Shown: positions 1-5,995 of the stretch, one piece after another | How positions within the stretch are numbered: position 1 is the first letter of the stretch | How the letters are laid out: every line of letters begins with the position of its first letter | NCBI GenBank assembly: GCA_045546175.1 | Contig: JAZQCI010000016.1 | Span: 1 to 7,025 of the forward strand | Direction: 5' to 3' | Source of the DNA: CAG-791 sp045546175 | GTDB lineage: Bacteria > Bacillota > Clostridia > Lachnospirales > Lachnospiraceae | DNA: 7,025 nt | Translations under genes and position numbers: made by a program | The notes under the pieces: generated by a model | What the model saw: the letters and a program-made list of their open reading frames with translations, nothing else | The model's database searches: none | What the model was told of the DNA's origin: nothing

Positions 1-1
1 C

Positions 2-532
2 GGCCGGCCTTTTAAGAACCTTCCAGCGGTCATTCCGGCGCTGCTGTTTGCCGCGTGGAATCTCTTTTACAATTTCAGTTCCGGGATGGTGTTCGGAGGA
101 AGAAATTTCGTAATCGAGGCTTTGGTCACTGCGTCGGCGCCGGCCATCTTTGAGGAAGTCCTTTTCCGGGGCATTCTGATCTATAACCTGAAGAAAAAGG
201 GAACCGGTGCACTTCCATGCTTGTTCATTTCCGCTGCTTTGTTCGCCGCAGCGCACCTGACCAATCTGGTCGGCCTCGATGTCGTCAGCGTTTCAGTACA
301 GATGGCATATTCTTTTGTGGTCGGCATGGTTTTCGCTGCCGTTTATCTCAAGAACAACAGCATCCTGCAGGTCATTGTCGCCCACTTCCTGATCGATTTT
401 ACAAACAGCCTGTTCGTTGAGCAGCCCGCCTCTTCATCCGCGCCACAGTTGATCCTCTTTGTTGTTCTGCTGGTTGCGGAAGCGATTTATGCCCTGTGGC
501 TGACCAAAGCAAAGAAGAATTCAGACCGCTAA
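2..532 (+). CDS. CPBP-family intramembrane metalloprotease, C-terminal part
   Basis: The frame is open from the window edge, so the N-terminus is missing; 176 residues are visible. Three motifs of the CPBP (CAAX protease and bacteriocin-processing, 'Abi') family are present in order: EEVLFRG (E51, E52, R56 of the visible part), FAAAH (F81, H85) and HFLID (H128, D132). In this family the glutamates and histidines form the metal-dependent active site within the membrane, so the visible catalytic set looks intact. Hydrophobic segments surround each motif, consistent with a polytopic membrane protein. The substrate cannot be told from sequence; family members range from prenyl-protein proteases to bacteriocin-immunity or peptide-maturation proteins. 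The gene ends with TAA and is followed by a terminator-like hairpin, which suggests it is not in one operon with the next gene. An internal ATG at 86 exists, but upstream residues continue the hydrophobic pattern, so it is not the real start. Confidence 0.88.
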   Translation, partial: GRPFKNLPAVIPALLFAAWNLFYNFSSGMVFGGRNFVIEALVTASAPAIFEEVLFRGILIYNLKKKGTGALPCLFISAALFAAAHLTNLVGLDVVSVSVQMAYSFVVGMVFAAVYLKNNSILQVIVAHFLIDFTNSLFVEQPASSSAPQLILFVVLLVAEAIYALWLTKAKKNSDR

Positions 533-552
533 ATTCCAGTTGAACAAAATCG

Positions 553-592
553 CTGCGCGATGGCCTGCCAGGGCTGTGGCGCAGTTTTACTT
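553..592 (+). terminator. Probable rho-independent terminator after the CPBP gene
   Basis: CTGCGC at 553-558 pairs with GCGCAG at 579-584. An inner GCC/GGC pairing shortens the 20-nt loop, and the T-rich tail TTTTACTTT follows directly. It lies 20 bp after the CPBP stop codon. The stem is only 6 bp before the inner pairing, so strength is uncertain. Its position inside the long TTG-initiated extension of the next frame argues that the next gene starts further down, at 630. Confidence 0.6.
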
Positions 593-597
593 TGTAA

Positions 598-612
598 CAG
601 GGTCTGACCCTG
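598..612 (+). repeat. Short inverted repeat just upstream of the MscS-like gene
   Basis: CAGGGT (598-603) and ACCCTG (607-612) form a 6-bp inverted repeat around a 3-nt centre, ending 17 bp before the ATG at 630. It could be a small operator or a leader hairpin. No T-tract follows, and I see no clear -35/-10 pair nearby, so no function is assigned. Confidence 0.35.
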
Positions 613-629
613 CTGTAGAAAGAGATAGT

Positions 630-3623
630 ATGAAGGATCCGGTTAAAAGACTGAAACAAACGATAGCGATTGCGATCATATTTCTGATCACCTATACGGC
701 GGTAATGCTTGGCGTAGAACAGCATTATAACCGGGAACTGGTCATGGCGGACAGTGTGAACAAGACGGAATCTGTCCGCAGCATGATCGAGGGATACGGC
801 AGATCAGCGGACGAGGTCGGCAGAGGCTTCTGCGAGGACGAAAACGCCCGGGTCAGGCTGGCGGCCATAAGGCTTGCGCCGCAGATTTCGGGCGGGGAGT
901 TTTCGGGAAACCGCCTTTGGGAGAACAGCATGGTTGTCCGTGTTCATGACGGGAAAGCGGAGCTGCCGCCGGGAGCGGACGGCTTATTTCCCGCGCTCAC
1001 GGCGGACATGGTGACCGGCGAGTATCAGCAGACACGGACAGAAATGGCGGCAGATAGCGGATCCGCAGATGCGGAGGAAAAGAGCGCACCTGAGAACCAG
1101 GTGCTTCTGACCAGCGGCCGCATTTCGGGAGAATGGTATTTTGTCAGATGGACATCCGTCTCGGAGTATGACGACTATATCAGATCCCGCATTTCTGCGG
1201 TCAGGCTGACGGAGGCGGTTCAGAATGTGAACGATATTGAACTGCTTATAGTCCCGTCTTCCGATCCGGAAAAAGAGGGCGATTCTATCCTCTACAAGAC
1301 AAAGGGCTTTTCAAAATACAGCACGCTGGAAGAAATGGGAATCTCCCGGGAAGAACTGAGTAAAGAACACTTCACGCTGCAGATCGGCAGCGGCAAAGAG
1401 TTTGTCTGTTTCCCCATCGAAATAGAAAATACCGGCTATACGGCCATATGCTGCAACTCCGTGGAAAACGAGAAGATGGCAATTCTGGGCGATATCATCT
1501 GGCAGGTCCTCTTTGCCACTATTATGCTGGCAGGGCTGATCACATGGTGTTATTCCGTACAGTGGCTGGTCAGAAGGGAACGCCTGGATGAGAAACACAG
1601 GGTGAAGTACAGCCCTGAAGTGGTTAAGAGACGCACGACCAGGCTTACGATCATGTCAACGCTGGTGGTTACTCTGTTTGCATTTACCACGGTCATGGTG
1701 CAGTATATGTACCACGAAAACAGGATCGGCAGTAATGTACTGGATATGCTGGAGGAGCAGATCGAGGATGGGAGAGGTGTCAGGCTGGCTCTGGGCGAAC
1801 TGGACACGGAAAGATATTTGGGCCTGGGAGAAACTGTCTCTTCCATGCTCACAGAGGATCCCGCGTTTCTAAACAAAAACAGACTTGCCGAGATCTCAGA
1901 CGCGATTTCCGCAGACTATCTGATGCTCTATGATGAAAACGGGGCAGAGATTGCCTGCAGCAGGGATTATACAGGCTTTATCCTGCCGGAAGATGAGACC
2001 GATCCTTTACATGATTTCAGAAGGCTTCTGAGAGGAGTTTCCTCTATTGTACATGAGCCTGAAAAGGACATGATCACCGGGGATATGCGCAGCTTTGTCG
2101 GAATCCGCTATGATGTACCCGGTAATGAAGGCACCTATGGCGCTCTTCTGATCGCGCTGCCTGCCTTGGGATCCTCTGCGGAAGAGGAAAAGGAGGAGAT
2201 CACAGCGCAGATCAAGGAACAGATCTACCAGAGAATGCAGTCGCGGGACCGGGTGATCATGGAGATCGATCCCGAGACGCACAGAATTGTCTCCTGCAGC
2301 AGGAAGGCTTATGAAGGGGCAAATATGGAGAGCCTGGGAATTGACCCCAGGGGGCTGAAAGACCGCTATATGAATTATTATTTCATGGATGACGAGTGGT
2401 ATTTCGGCATCACCGGAGAAGTCGGCGGCAGCATGTATTTTTACATGAGGGACGCAACCGATATGTCAAGGCTCGGACTGCTGCTTGCTCTTGTTTCCAG
2501 CGGGCTCTTCCTGTTCGGAAGTGTGATCACGGCAAAATATGCGCTTAAGGAGTACACCGAAGAGAACTATGAGCGCTATGCACTCCGGATGGAAGAAACG
2601 TCTGAGGAGTATATGCAGAAGATCGCGCAGAGAGCGCCTTCCATGGATTCGCTGGCTGTCACGTGGCGCGATATGCTGCCGGAAAACAAGGCCAAGACGA
2701 TTATGCAGATCCTGACCGGTATCCTGCTGGTGGTCATGATCCTTGTCTCCTATGGGAATCTGCCGCTCGCCAGGCACTCTGTACTTACCTTCGTTATAAG
2801 AGGGAACTGGACCAAGGGTATCAACCTCTTCTCCGTGATCGCCGTGCTGGTGACCTTTTGCGTTGAGTATCTGGCCTACCTGATTGTAAAGGTGATCACC
2901 CTCATGCTGGTCAGTGTGACAGATTTGAGGGGAGAGACAGTATTCAAACTGGTCCGCAGTTTCCTCAATTACGCCATGTTTATCGGGGCGGTCTGCGTCT
3001 CACTGAGCTTTTTGGGCGTCGACACGACAACACTGCTGGCTTCAATCGGTCTTTTGTCACTGGCCATCTCGCTGGGGGCCAAAGACATCGTGGCGGATAT
3101 ACTGGCTGGACTGAGTATTGTCTTTGAGAGAACCTACTACGTAGGTGACATCGTTCAGATCGGAGACTTCAAAGGAAAGGTTACGGAGATCGGCGTCCGC
3201 TCTACAAAGGTCGTTAGCGGCAGCAAAGATGTCAAGACCATAAGCAACCATGAGATCGGAAGCGTGATCAATTTCAGCAAACAGACATCCGTGTGCGTGG
3301 TCAGGATCAGCCTGCCCGTCACTGTGTCCATCGATGAACTTACAAAGCTGTTTGACGAGGAGCTGCCTCTGGTCGCGCAGAAAAACCCCTATATCATAAG
3401 CGGACCGAGATTTAACGGTATCAATGAATTCAATGAGGATAAAATGATCGTCAGCATCTCCGCGGAAGGAGCGGAAGAGCACATGATGGCCATAAGGTTT
3501 GACATTAACCGGGCTCTGCAGTCCATGGCCGAGCGGAAACTTTTGCAGTACGCCCAGTCCAATATTACTATCAATCTGGGAGACGCCGCAGTTAATAAAG
3601 CGGATACGTCAAAAATGTCCTAA
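630..3623 (+). CDS. MscS-family mechanosensitive channel fused to a large extracytoplasmic (Cache-like) sensor region
   Basis: Protein of 997 residues from ATG 630; a TTG at 540 would add 30 residues but overlaps the preceding terminator hairpin and lacks a ribosome site, while MKDPVKRLKQ plus a hydrophobic stretch makes a normal membrane N-terminus. Order: TM1 (11-29); extracytoplasmic loop (about 30-285); TM2 (289-310); TM3 (339-361); second extracytoplasmic loop (362-614) with Cache/PAS-like strands near 419-444 (ISADYLMLYDENGAEI) and 540-575; TM4 (615-637); a charged cytosolic segment; TM5 (690-709), TM6 (733-762), TM7 (779-798); then the MscS pore helix (about 802-835, rich in Gly/Ala, SLGAKD) and beta domain (RTYYVGDIVQIGDFKG, D840; ISNHEIGSVINFS). 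MscS proteins open under membrane tension and release osmolytes. Here gating may also respond to a ligand or the cell envelope; that is inference. Typical MscS is about 286 residues, so this is over three times longer. The ribosome site (GAAAGAG) is weak. Confidence 0.87.
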   Translation: MKDPVKRLKQTIAIAIIFLITYTAVMLGVEQHYNRELVMADSVNKTESVRSMIEGYGRSADEVGRGFCEDENARVRLAAIRLAPQISGGEFSGNRLWENSMVVRVHDGKAELPPGADGLFPALTADMVTGEYQQTRTEMAADSGSADAEEKSAPENQVLLTSGRISGEWYFVRWTSVSEYDDYIRSRISAVRLTEAVQNVNDIELLIVPSSDPEKEGDSILYKTKGFSKYSTLEEMGISREELSKEHFTLQIGSGKEFVCFPIEIENTGYTAICCNSVENEKMAILGDIIWQVLFATIMLAGLITWCYSVQWLVRRERLDEKHRVKYSPEVVKRRTTRLTIMSTLVVTLFAFTTVMVQYMYHENRIGSNVLDMLEEQIEDGRGVRLALGELDTERYLGLGETVSSMLTEDPAFLNKNRLAEISDAISADYLMLYDENGAEIACSRDYTGFILPEDETDPLHDFRRLLRGVSSIVHEPEKDMITGDMRSFVGIRYDVPGNEGTYGALLIALPALGSSAEEEKEEITAQIKEQIYQRMQSRDRVIMEIDPETHRIVSCSRKAYEGANMESLGIDPRGLKDRYMNYYFMDDEWYFGITGEVGGSMYFYMRDATDMSRLGLLLALVSSGLFLFGSVITAKYALKEYTEENYERYALRMEETSEEYMQKIAQRAPSMDSLAVTWRDMLPENKAKTIMQILTGILLVVMILVSYGNLPLARHSVLTFVIRGNWTKGINLFSVIAVLVTFCVEYLAYLIVKVITLMLVSVTDLRGETVFKLVRSFLNYAMFIGAVCVSLSFLGVDTTTLLASIGLLSLAISLGAKDIVADILAGLSIVFERTYYVGDIVQIGDFKGKVTEIGVRSTKVVSGSKDVKTISNHEIGSVINFSKQTSVCVVRISLPVTVSIDELTKLFDEELPLVAQKNPYIISGPRFNGINEFNEDKMIVSISAEGAEEHMMAIRFDINRALQSMAERKLLQYAQSNITINLGDAAVNKADTSKMS

Positions 3624-3626
3624 GTT

Positions 3627-3704
3627 CAAAATACAAACGAAATAATCAAACAGACTGTATTTTGCCAAAGTGCTTTAATCAGCCATGTTTTCCATATTTT
3701 GCCA
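3627..3704 (+). repeat. Repeats with TATTTTG core in the AT-rich gap after the channel gene
   Basis: CAAAATACA (3627-3635) is the exact reverse complement of TGTATTTTG (3656-3664). A further copy of TATTTTGCCA occurs twice in direct orientation, at 3658-3667 and 3695-3704. The gap is AT-rich and starts 4 bp after the channel stop codon. The 9-bp inverted repeat has a 20-nt spacer and no following T-tract beyond its own arm, so it is a poor terminator; it could hold protein-binding sites or a promoter of the following gene, but I cannot place a convincing -35/-10 pair. Confidence 0.4.
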
Positions 3705-3745
3705 TACAGCCTGACACATAATAAACCAATATAAAACGACGTGAG

Positions 3746-3764
3746 GTTGAACAAAAAGTTGAAC
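3746..3764 (+). repeat. Tandem GTTGAAC repeats before the leader hairpin
   Basis: GTTGAAC occurs at 3746-3752 and 3758-3764, separated by five A residues, a 12-bp period. The second copy runs into the first base of the hairpin at 3764. Short direct repeats near a replication-like gene may be iteron-like binding sites, but two 7-bp copies are weak support. Confidence 0.4.
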
Positions 3765-3805
3765 GGACTCCCTGTGAACCATGTGTTCCAAGGGAGTCCG
3801 TTTTT
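3764..3805 (+). terminator. Strong hairpin with U-tract abutting the start codon of the next gene
   Basis: CGGACTCCCT (3764-3773) pairs perfectly with AGGGAGTCCG (3791-3800), and an inner GAAC (3776-3779) pairs with GTTC (3785-3788) around CATGT. Five T residues (3801-3805) follow, then directly the ATG at 3806. It has the form of a rho-independent terminator and is the best terminator candidate for the channel gene. However, the only ribosome binding site for 3806 (AGGGAG, 3791-3796, 9 nt before ATG) is in its 3' arm, so in RNA starting upstream it would both end transcription and hide the ribosome site. It may therefore be a leader attenuator for the replication-like gene. Confidence 0.8.
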
Positions 3806-4723
3806 ATGGCAACAGTGAATCTGAGAACAGAGAATGCTATCGTAAACGCCGTGGGGAAAATGGCATTTACTGGGAATGTAATACCTGAAAGCTGGTATAA
3901 GACCGTTGTGTCAGCTAATGGGAGAGTAAACCTGCTGGCAGTAAATCTTCTTGGAGAGATCGTGTATTGGTACAGGCCCATGGAAGTCAGAGACGAGAGA
4001 TCGGGTGACGTGACCTGGATGAAAAAGTTTGCGGATGAGGAGTACCTGCAGAAGAGTTACGCACAGATCTGTGAGAAATACAATGTCAGCACGAAACAGG
4101 CGCGTGAAGCCTTGATCGTTCTGGAAAAGCTGGGCGTTGTGAAAAGGCACTTCAGGACCATTGAAACAGAAATGGGGAAGTGTCCAAATGTAATGTACAT
4201 TGAGCTGATTCCGGATGCATTGTATAAACTCACGTATCCGGAACCGGCAGACGAGAATGGAAAGACACCTTTCCCTTCTGATAAAGAGGTATTTACAAAA
4301 AAGGAAACACGTCCTTCCTCTGAGGTCAGGACAAATACAAAGAATACTACAGAGACTACTACAAAGACTACAACAACAGCGCAGGCGCGCGATGTTGTTG
4401 AGAAGGCTGAGGAGATCTTTGCCCCTCTGAAATTAAGCAAAGAGGATATTCGAGCCATCGTCAGGGAAGCTGAATACGACATTGACAGGTGCATTAAAGC
4501 CAAAGCGTTCTTTGATGCGTATCGGACTCCGGTCAGCCATGCGACCGGCTTGTTAATCTCGTTTGTGAGAGAGGATTATCCAAAGCAGCCCCGGATCCCT
4601 CCGGCAATGAATCCCTTTAACAGTTTCTCGCAGCAGATTTACACGCCTGAAATGATCGACGCCCTGGAGAAAGAACTCCTTAGTGCCAATGATTGTCCAA
4701 CAGTGGCCGCAGTACAGGGATAG
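3806..4723 (+). CDS. Replication-initiator-like winged-helix protein of mobile-element type
   Basis: Protein of 305 residues. Residues about 10-60 (ENAIVNAVGKMAFTGNVIP, SWYKTV, LLGEIVYWYRP) match in style the N-terminus of replication or replisome-organizer proteins found on clostridial plasmids, phages and integrative elements; I recognise this by memory of the family, not by a search. A winged helix-turn-helix lies near 82-116 (YAQICEKYNVSTKQAREALI, ending in LGVVKR). A Thr/Lys-rich disordered linker (174-193) leads to a small helical C-terminal domain (203-262, LSKEDIRAIVREAEYDIDRC) and a tail with a NPFNSFSQQIY motif (269-279), both common in such proteins. ATG 3806 keeps the conserved N-terminus; the alternative ATG 3860 would remove part of it. 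The likely role is DNA binding and recruitment of replication machinery at an element origin (inference). The BRCT gene follows 4 bp downstream. Expression may be controlled by the hairpin just before the ATG. Confidence 0.72.
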   Translation: MATVNLRTENAIVNAVGKMAFTGNVIPESWYKTVVSANGRVNLLAVNLLGEIVYWYRPMEVRDERSGDVTWMKKFADEEYLQKSYAQICEKYNVSTKQAREALIVLEKLGVVKRHFRTIETEMGKCPNVMYIELIPDALYKLTYPEPADENGKTPFPSDKEVFTKKETRPSSEVRTNTKNTTETTTKTTTTAQARDVVEKAEEIFAPLKLSKEDIRAIVREAEYDIDRCIKAKAFFDAYRTPVSHATGLLISFVREDYPKQPRIPPAMNPFNSFSQQIYTPEMIDALEKELLSANDCPTVAAVQG

Positions 4724-4727
4724 TATC

Positions 4728-5039
4728 ATGGATACATCCGAGAAGTCTGCGATTAAAGGGAAACATATCGCTATAACAGGGAGTCTCTTGTTTTACAAGA
4801 GGCAGGAAGCCTTTGAACTGATCCGTGGCCTCGGAGGAATCCCGCAGGAGAATGTAACCAAGGAGACCGACTATCTTGTGGTGGGCCACTACCGAAAGAA
4901 TACGATCATTAACGGCAAGTCCAATAAAAGGATCATTGCAGAGCGGTACATAAGGCAAGGCTGCGTCATCAGGATTATTAAGGAGGACCAGTTTCTGCCG
5001 ATGCTGTGGTACGCGCTGGCGGAGACGACCAGTAAATGA
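4728..5039 (+). CDS. Stand-alone BRCT-domain protein
   Basis: Protein of 103 residues that is almost entirely one BRCT domain (11-90): GKHIAITGSL (first strand), RQEAFELIRGLGG (helix and Gly-Gly turn, G36-G37), VTKETDYLVVG (44-53), GKSNKRIIAERY, then IRIIKEDQFL. The pattern matches bacterial BRCT domains of NAD-dependent DNA ligase and the DNA polymerase III epsilon/DinG type, which bind DNA ends or partner proteins. No ligase or exonuclease domain is attached, so the protein is more likely an accessory binding factor than an enzyme. Start at 4728 is chosen because AGGGA (4716-4720) sits 7 nt upstream; an in-frame ATG at 4683 would overlap the preceding gene by 41 bp and has no better site. 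The 4-bp gap to the replication-like gene indicates one operon and suggests a role in DNA replication, repair or nick handling of an element (inference). Confidence 0.82.
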   Translation: MDTSEKSAIKGKHIAITGSLLFYKRQEAFELIRGLGGIPQENVTKETDYLVVGHYRKNTIINGKSNKRIIAERYIRQGCVIRIIKEDQFLPMLWYALAETTSK

Positions 5040-5106
5040 ATTTGAGAGAAAGATAAGCTGGTCATGGTATAGCTGGCATCTGCATTGTGTTAGGGAGGAT
5101 TATAAG

Positions 5107-5178
5107 ATGGATGTTCTTGTCATTGCTATTTTACTATGGTTGATTTTGGGGGCGGCATTTGTATTGGGATGTTTATGA
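5107..5178 (+). CDS. Hydrophobic micro-protein, possibly frameshifted
   Basis: ATG 5107 follows an excellent ribosome binding site (AGGGAGG, 5092-5098, 8 nt spacing). The frame encodes 23 residues, nearly all hydrophobic (MDVLVIAILLWLILGAAFVL then GCL), which would form one membrane helix. A run of five G (5148-5152) lies in the middle. One additional G would change the frame so the protein continues as GGGICIGMFMTHGFLRKDMPQ-like residues to a TAA at 5211-5213, 35 residues in all, with a hydrophobic helix and a charged tail. That longer form resembles the short single-pass proteins (DUF3789-type) often seen in clostridial integrative elements, although I could not test it. The short form may be real, a frameshift pseudogene, a base-call error in the G run, or a slippage product. 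Confidence 0.5.
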   Translation: MDVLVIAILLWLILGAAFVLGCL

Positions 5179-5226
5179 CGCATGGATTTTTAAGGAAAGA
5201 TATGCCACAATAAGTTTACATGAATC

Positions 5227-5325
5227 GTGAACAGTAAGGAACAGATCGTAAACAAGACGTTCCTCGCCATGTTGGAGTCACTGGGATATCATGTCCGGCT
5301 TACCTATGAGAAGATAGATAAATGA
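5227..5325 (+). CDS. Possible 32-residue ORF with GTG start, or gene remnant
   Basis: From GTG 5227 the frame reads NSKEQIVNKTFLAMLESLGY and then HVRLTYEKIDK before TGA 5323. The composition looks protein-like (amphipathic helix then a mixed strand), but there is no ribosome binding site and a stop (5221-5223) lies two codons upstream. An ATG at 5220 in another frame stops after five codons. It may be the remnant of a longer small gene or a non-coding stretch. With the micro-ORF before it, this is all I see in the 5040-5350 gap; I find no convincing promoter or terminator there. Confidence 0.25.
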   Translation: MNSKEQIVNKTFLAMLESLGYHVRLTYEKIDK

Positions 5326-5350
5326 CATAACTGATATTTTGGGTGAAGAT

Positions 5351-5896
5351 ATGAAACGAAAAACAGCGAAAGAGATATTGGCGGAATCCTTCCATGAGCT
5401 GGCAAACAGCAAAAACATCGACAAGATTACCATTCAGGATATTGTTGATAACTGCGGGTATTCTCCGGCCACCTTTTACCGCAACTTCAAGGACAAATAC
5501 GATTTGATCGCGTGGGAGCATACAAGATGTGTTGCGAAGATCATGGGCAGGATCGATCCTTCCCACACCTGGAAGCAGGCAATGTTTGACGCCGCAGAAT
5601 GGTATCACACAGAGAAGGAGTATCTTGCAAACCTGTTTCAGCACACATCCGGGCACGATTCCTTTGTGCGGTACATGACAGAGATCAGCTACGATGCAAT
5701 GAAAAAGCACATCCTGGCGTCGGGCGGTCAAGAAAAGCTGACCCGGCAGGAGGAATTATACGTCCGAACTTATTGTTTGGGTACGGTCAGCCTGACCTGT
5801 GAGTGGATTCTTGGAGTGCACGATGCAAAGCCGGAAGAAATAGCAGATATTTATGTCAACTCACTTCCGGTGCAGCTGCACAGGTATCTATTATGA
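5351..5896 (+). CDS. TetR-family transcriptional regulator
   Basis: Protein of 181 residues, the usual TetR size. The N-terminal DNA-binding domain is clear: helix 1 (RKTAKEILAESFHELA), then the helix-turn-helix at about 25-46 (ITIQDIVDNCGYSPATFYRN) and the following FKDKYDLIAW, the classic TetR layout with the FYRNF signature. Residues 60-181 form an all-helical ligand and dimer domain resembling the DhaS/TetR_C type found in Firmicutes. Such proteins usually repress their own gene or a neighbour and release DNA upon binding a small molecule. ATG 5351 is preferred, with GGGTGAAG as a weak ribosome site 3-5 nt upstream; a TTG at 5339 would add four residues. No obvious operator palindrome lies right before it. 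Downstream on the same strand is the ferritin-like/flavoprotein operon with its own promoter, a possible but unproven target. Confidence 0.9.
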   Translation: MKRKTAKEILAESFHELANSKNIDKITIQDIVDNCGYSPATFYRNFKDKYDLIAWEHTRCVAKIMGRIDPSHTWKQAMFDAAEWYHTEKEYLANLFQHTSGHDSFVRYMTEISYDAMKKHILASGGQEKLTRQEELYVRTYCLGTVSLTCEWILGVHDAKPEEIADIYVNSLPVQLHRYLL

Positions 5897-5906
5897 ACAT
5901 TACGAT

Positions 5907-5953
5907 AGAATACCGCTTACATCTCTCATAATGAGAGATGTAAGCGGTATTCT
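5907..5953 (+). repeat. Perfect 47-bp palindrome after the TetR gene, probable transcript-end hairpin
   Basis: The 23-base arm starting AGAATACCGC and ending CTCTCAT (5907-5929) is exactly mirrored by ATGAGAG to GCGGTATTCT (5931-5953) around a single A at 5930. In RNA it would fold into a roughly 21-bp stem with a 5-nt loop and no mismatch. It begins 11 bp after the TetR stop and ends just 3 bp before the -35 box of the next operon, so it probably separates the two transcripts. No T-tract follows on either strand, so it is not a standard intrinsic terminator. Alternatives are a regulator binding site or a small palindromic mobile repeat. Confidence 0.85.
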
Positions 5954-5956
5954 GAA

Positions 5957-5984
5957 TTGAAAAGACTATCTCCCTGGATATAAT
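5957..5984 (+). promoter_or_regulatory. Sigma-A-type promoter of the ferritin-like/flavoprotein operon
   Basis: TTGAAA (5957-5962) and a perfect TATAAT (5979-5984) are separated by 16 bp. The next ATG is at 6061, giving a leader of about 70 nt if transcription starts near 5991. The boxes are close to consensus and the spacing is acceptable, so unrepressed expression should be strong; the adjacent symmetric element suggests that it is repressed under some condition. Confidence 0.75.
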
Positions 5985-5995
5985 TAAATAAAGTG

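Noticed and set aside
540..629. TTG-initiated 30-residue N-terminal extension of the MscS-like protein
   Set aside because: It overlaps the terminator hairpin of the CPBP gene, has no ribosome binding site, and its residues look unlike a membrane N-terminus; ATG 630 leads into a normal positively charged start and TM1.
3057..3482. Antisense 141-codon reading frame on the minus strand
   Set aside because: It is wholly opposite the conserved MscS pore and beta-domain coding sequence, and its product has no recognisable motif.
539..3756. GTTGAACAAAA found at 539-549 and 3746-3756 as possible attachment-site repeats flanking the channel gene
   Set aside because: An 11-bp match in 7 kb is expected by chance several times, and there is no integrase or other boundary signal.
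4057..4503. Antisense 148-codon frame with a hydrophobic valine/phenylalanine-rich stretch
   Set aside because: The hydrophobic run is the complement of the Thr-codon-rich linker of the replication-like gene, so it is a composition artefact.
4683..4727. Upstream ATG giving a 118-residue BRCT protein
   Set aside because: It overlaps the preceding gene, adds residues outside the BRCT fold, and the ATG at 4728 has a well-spaced AGGGA site.
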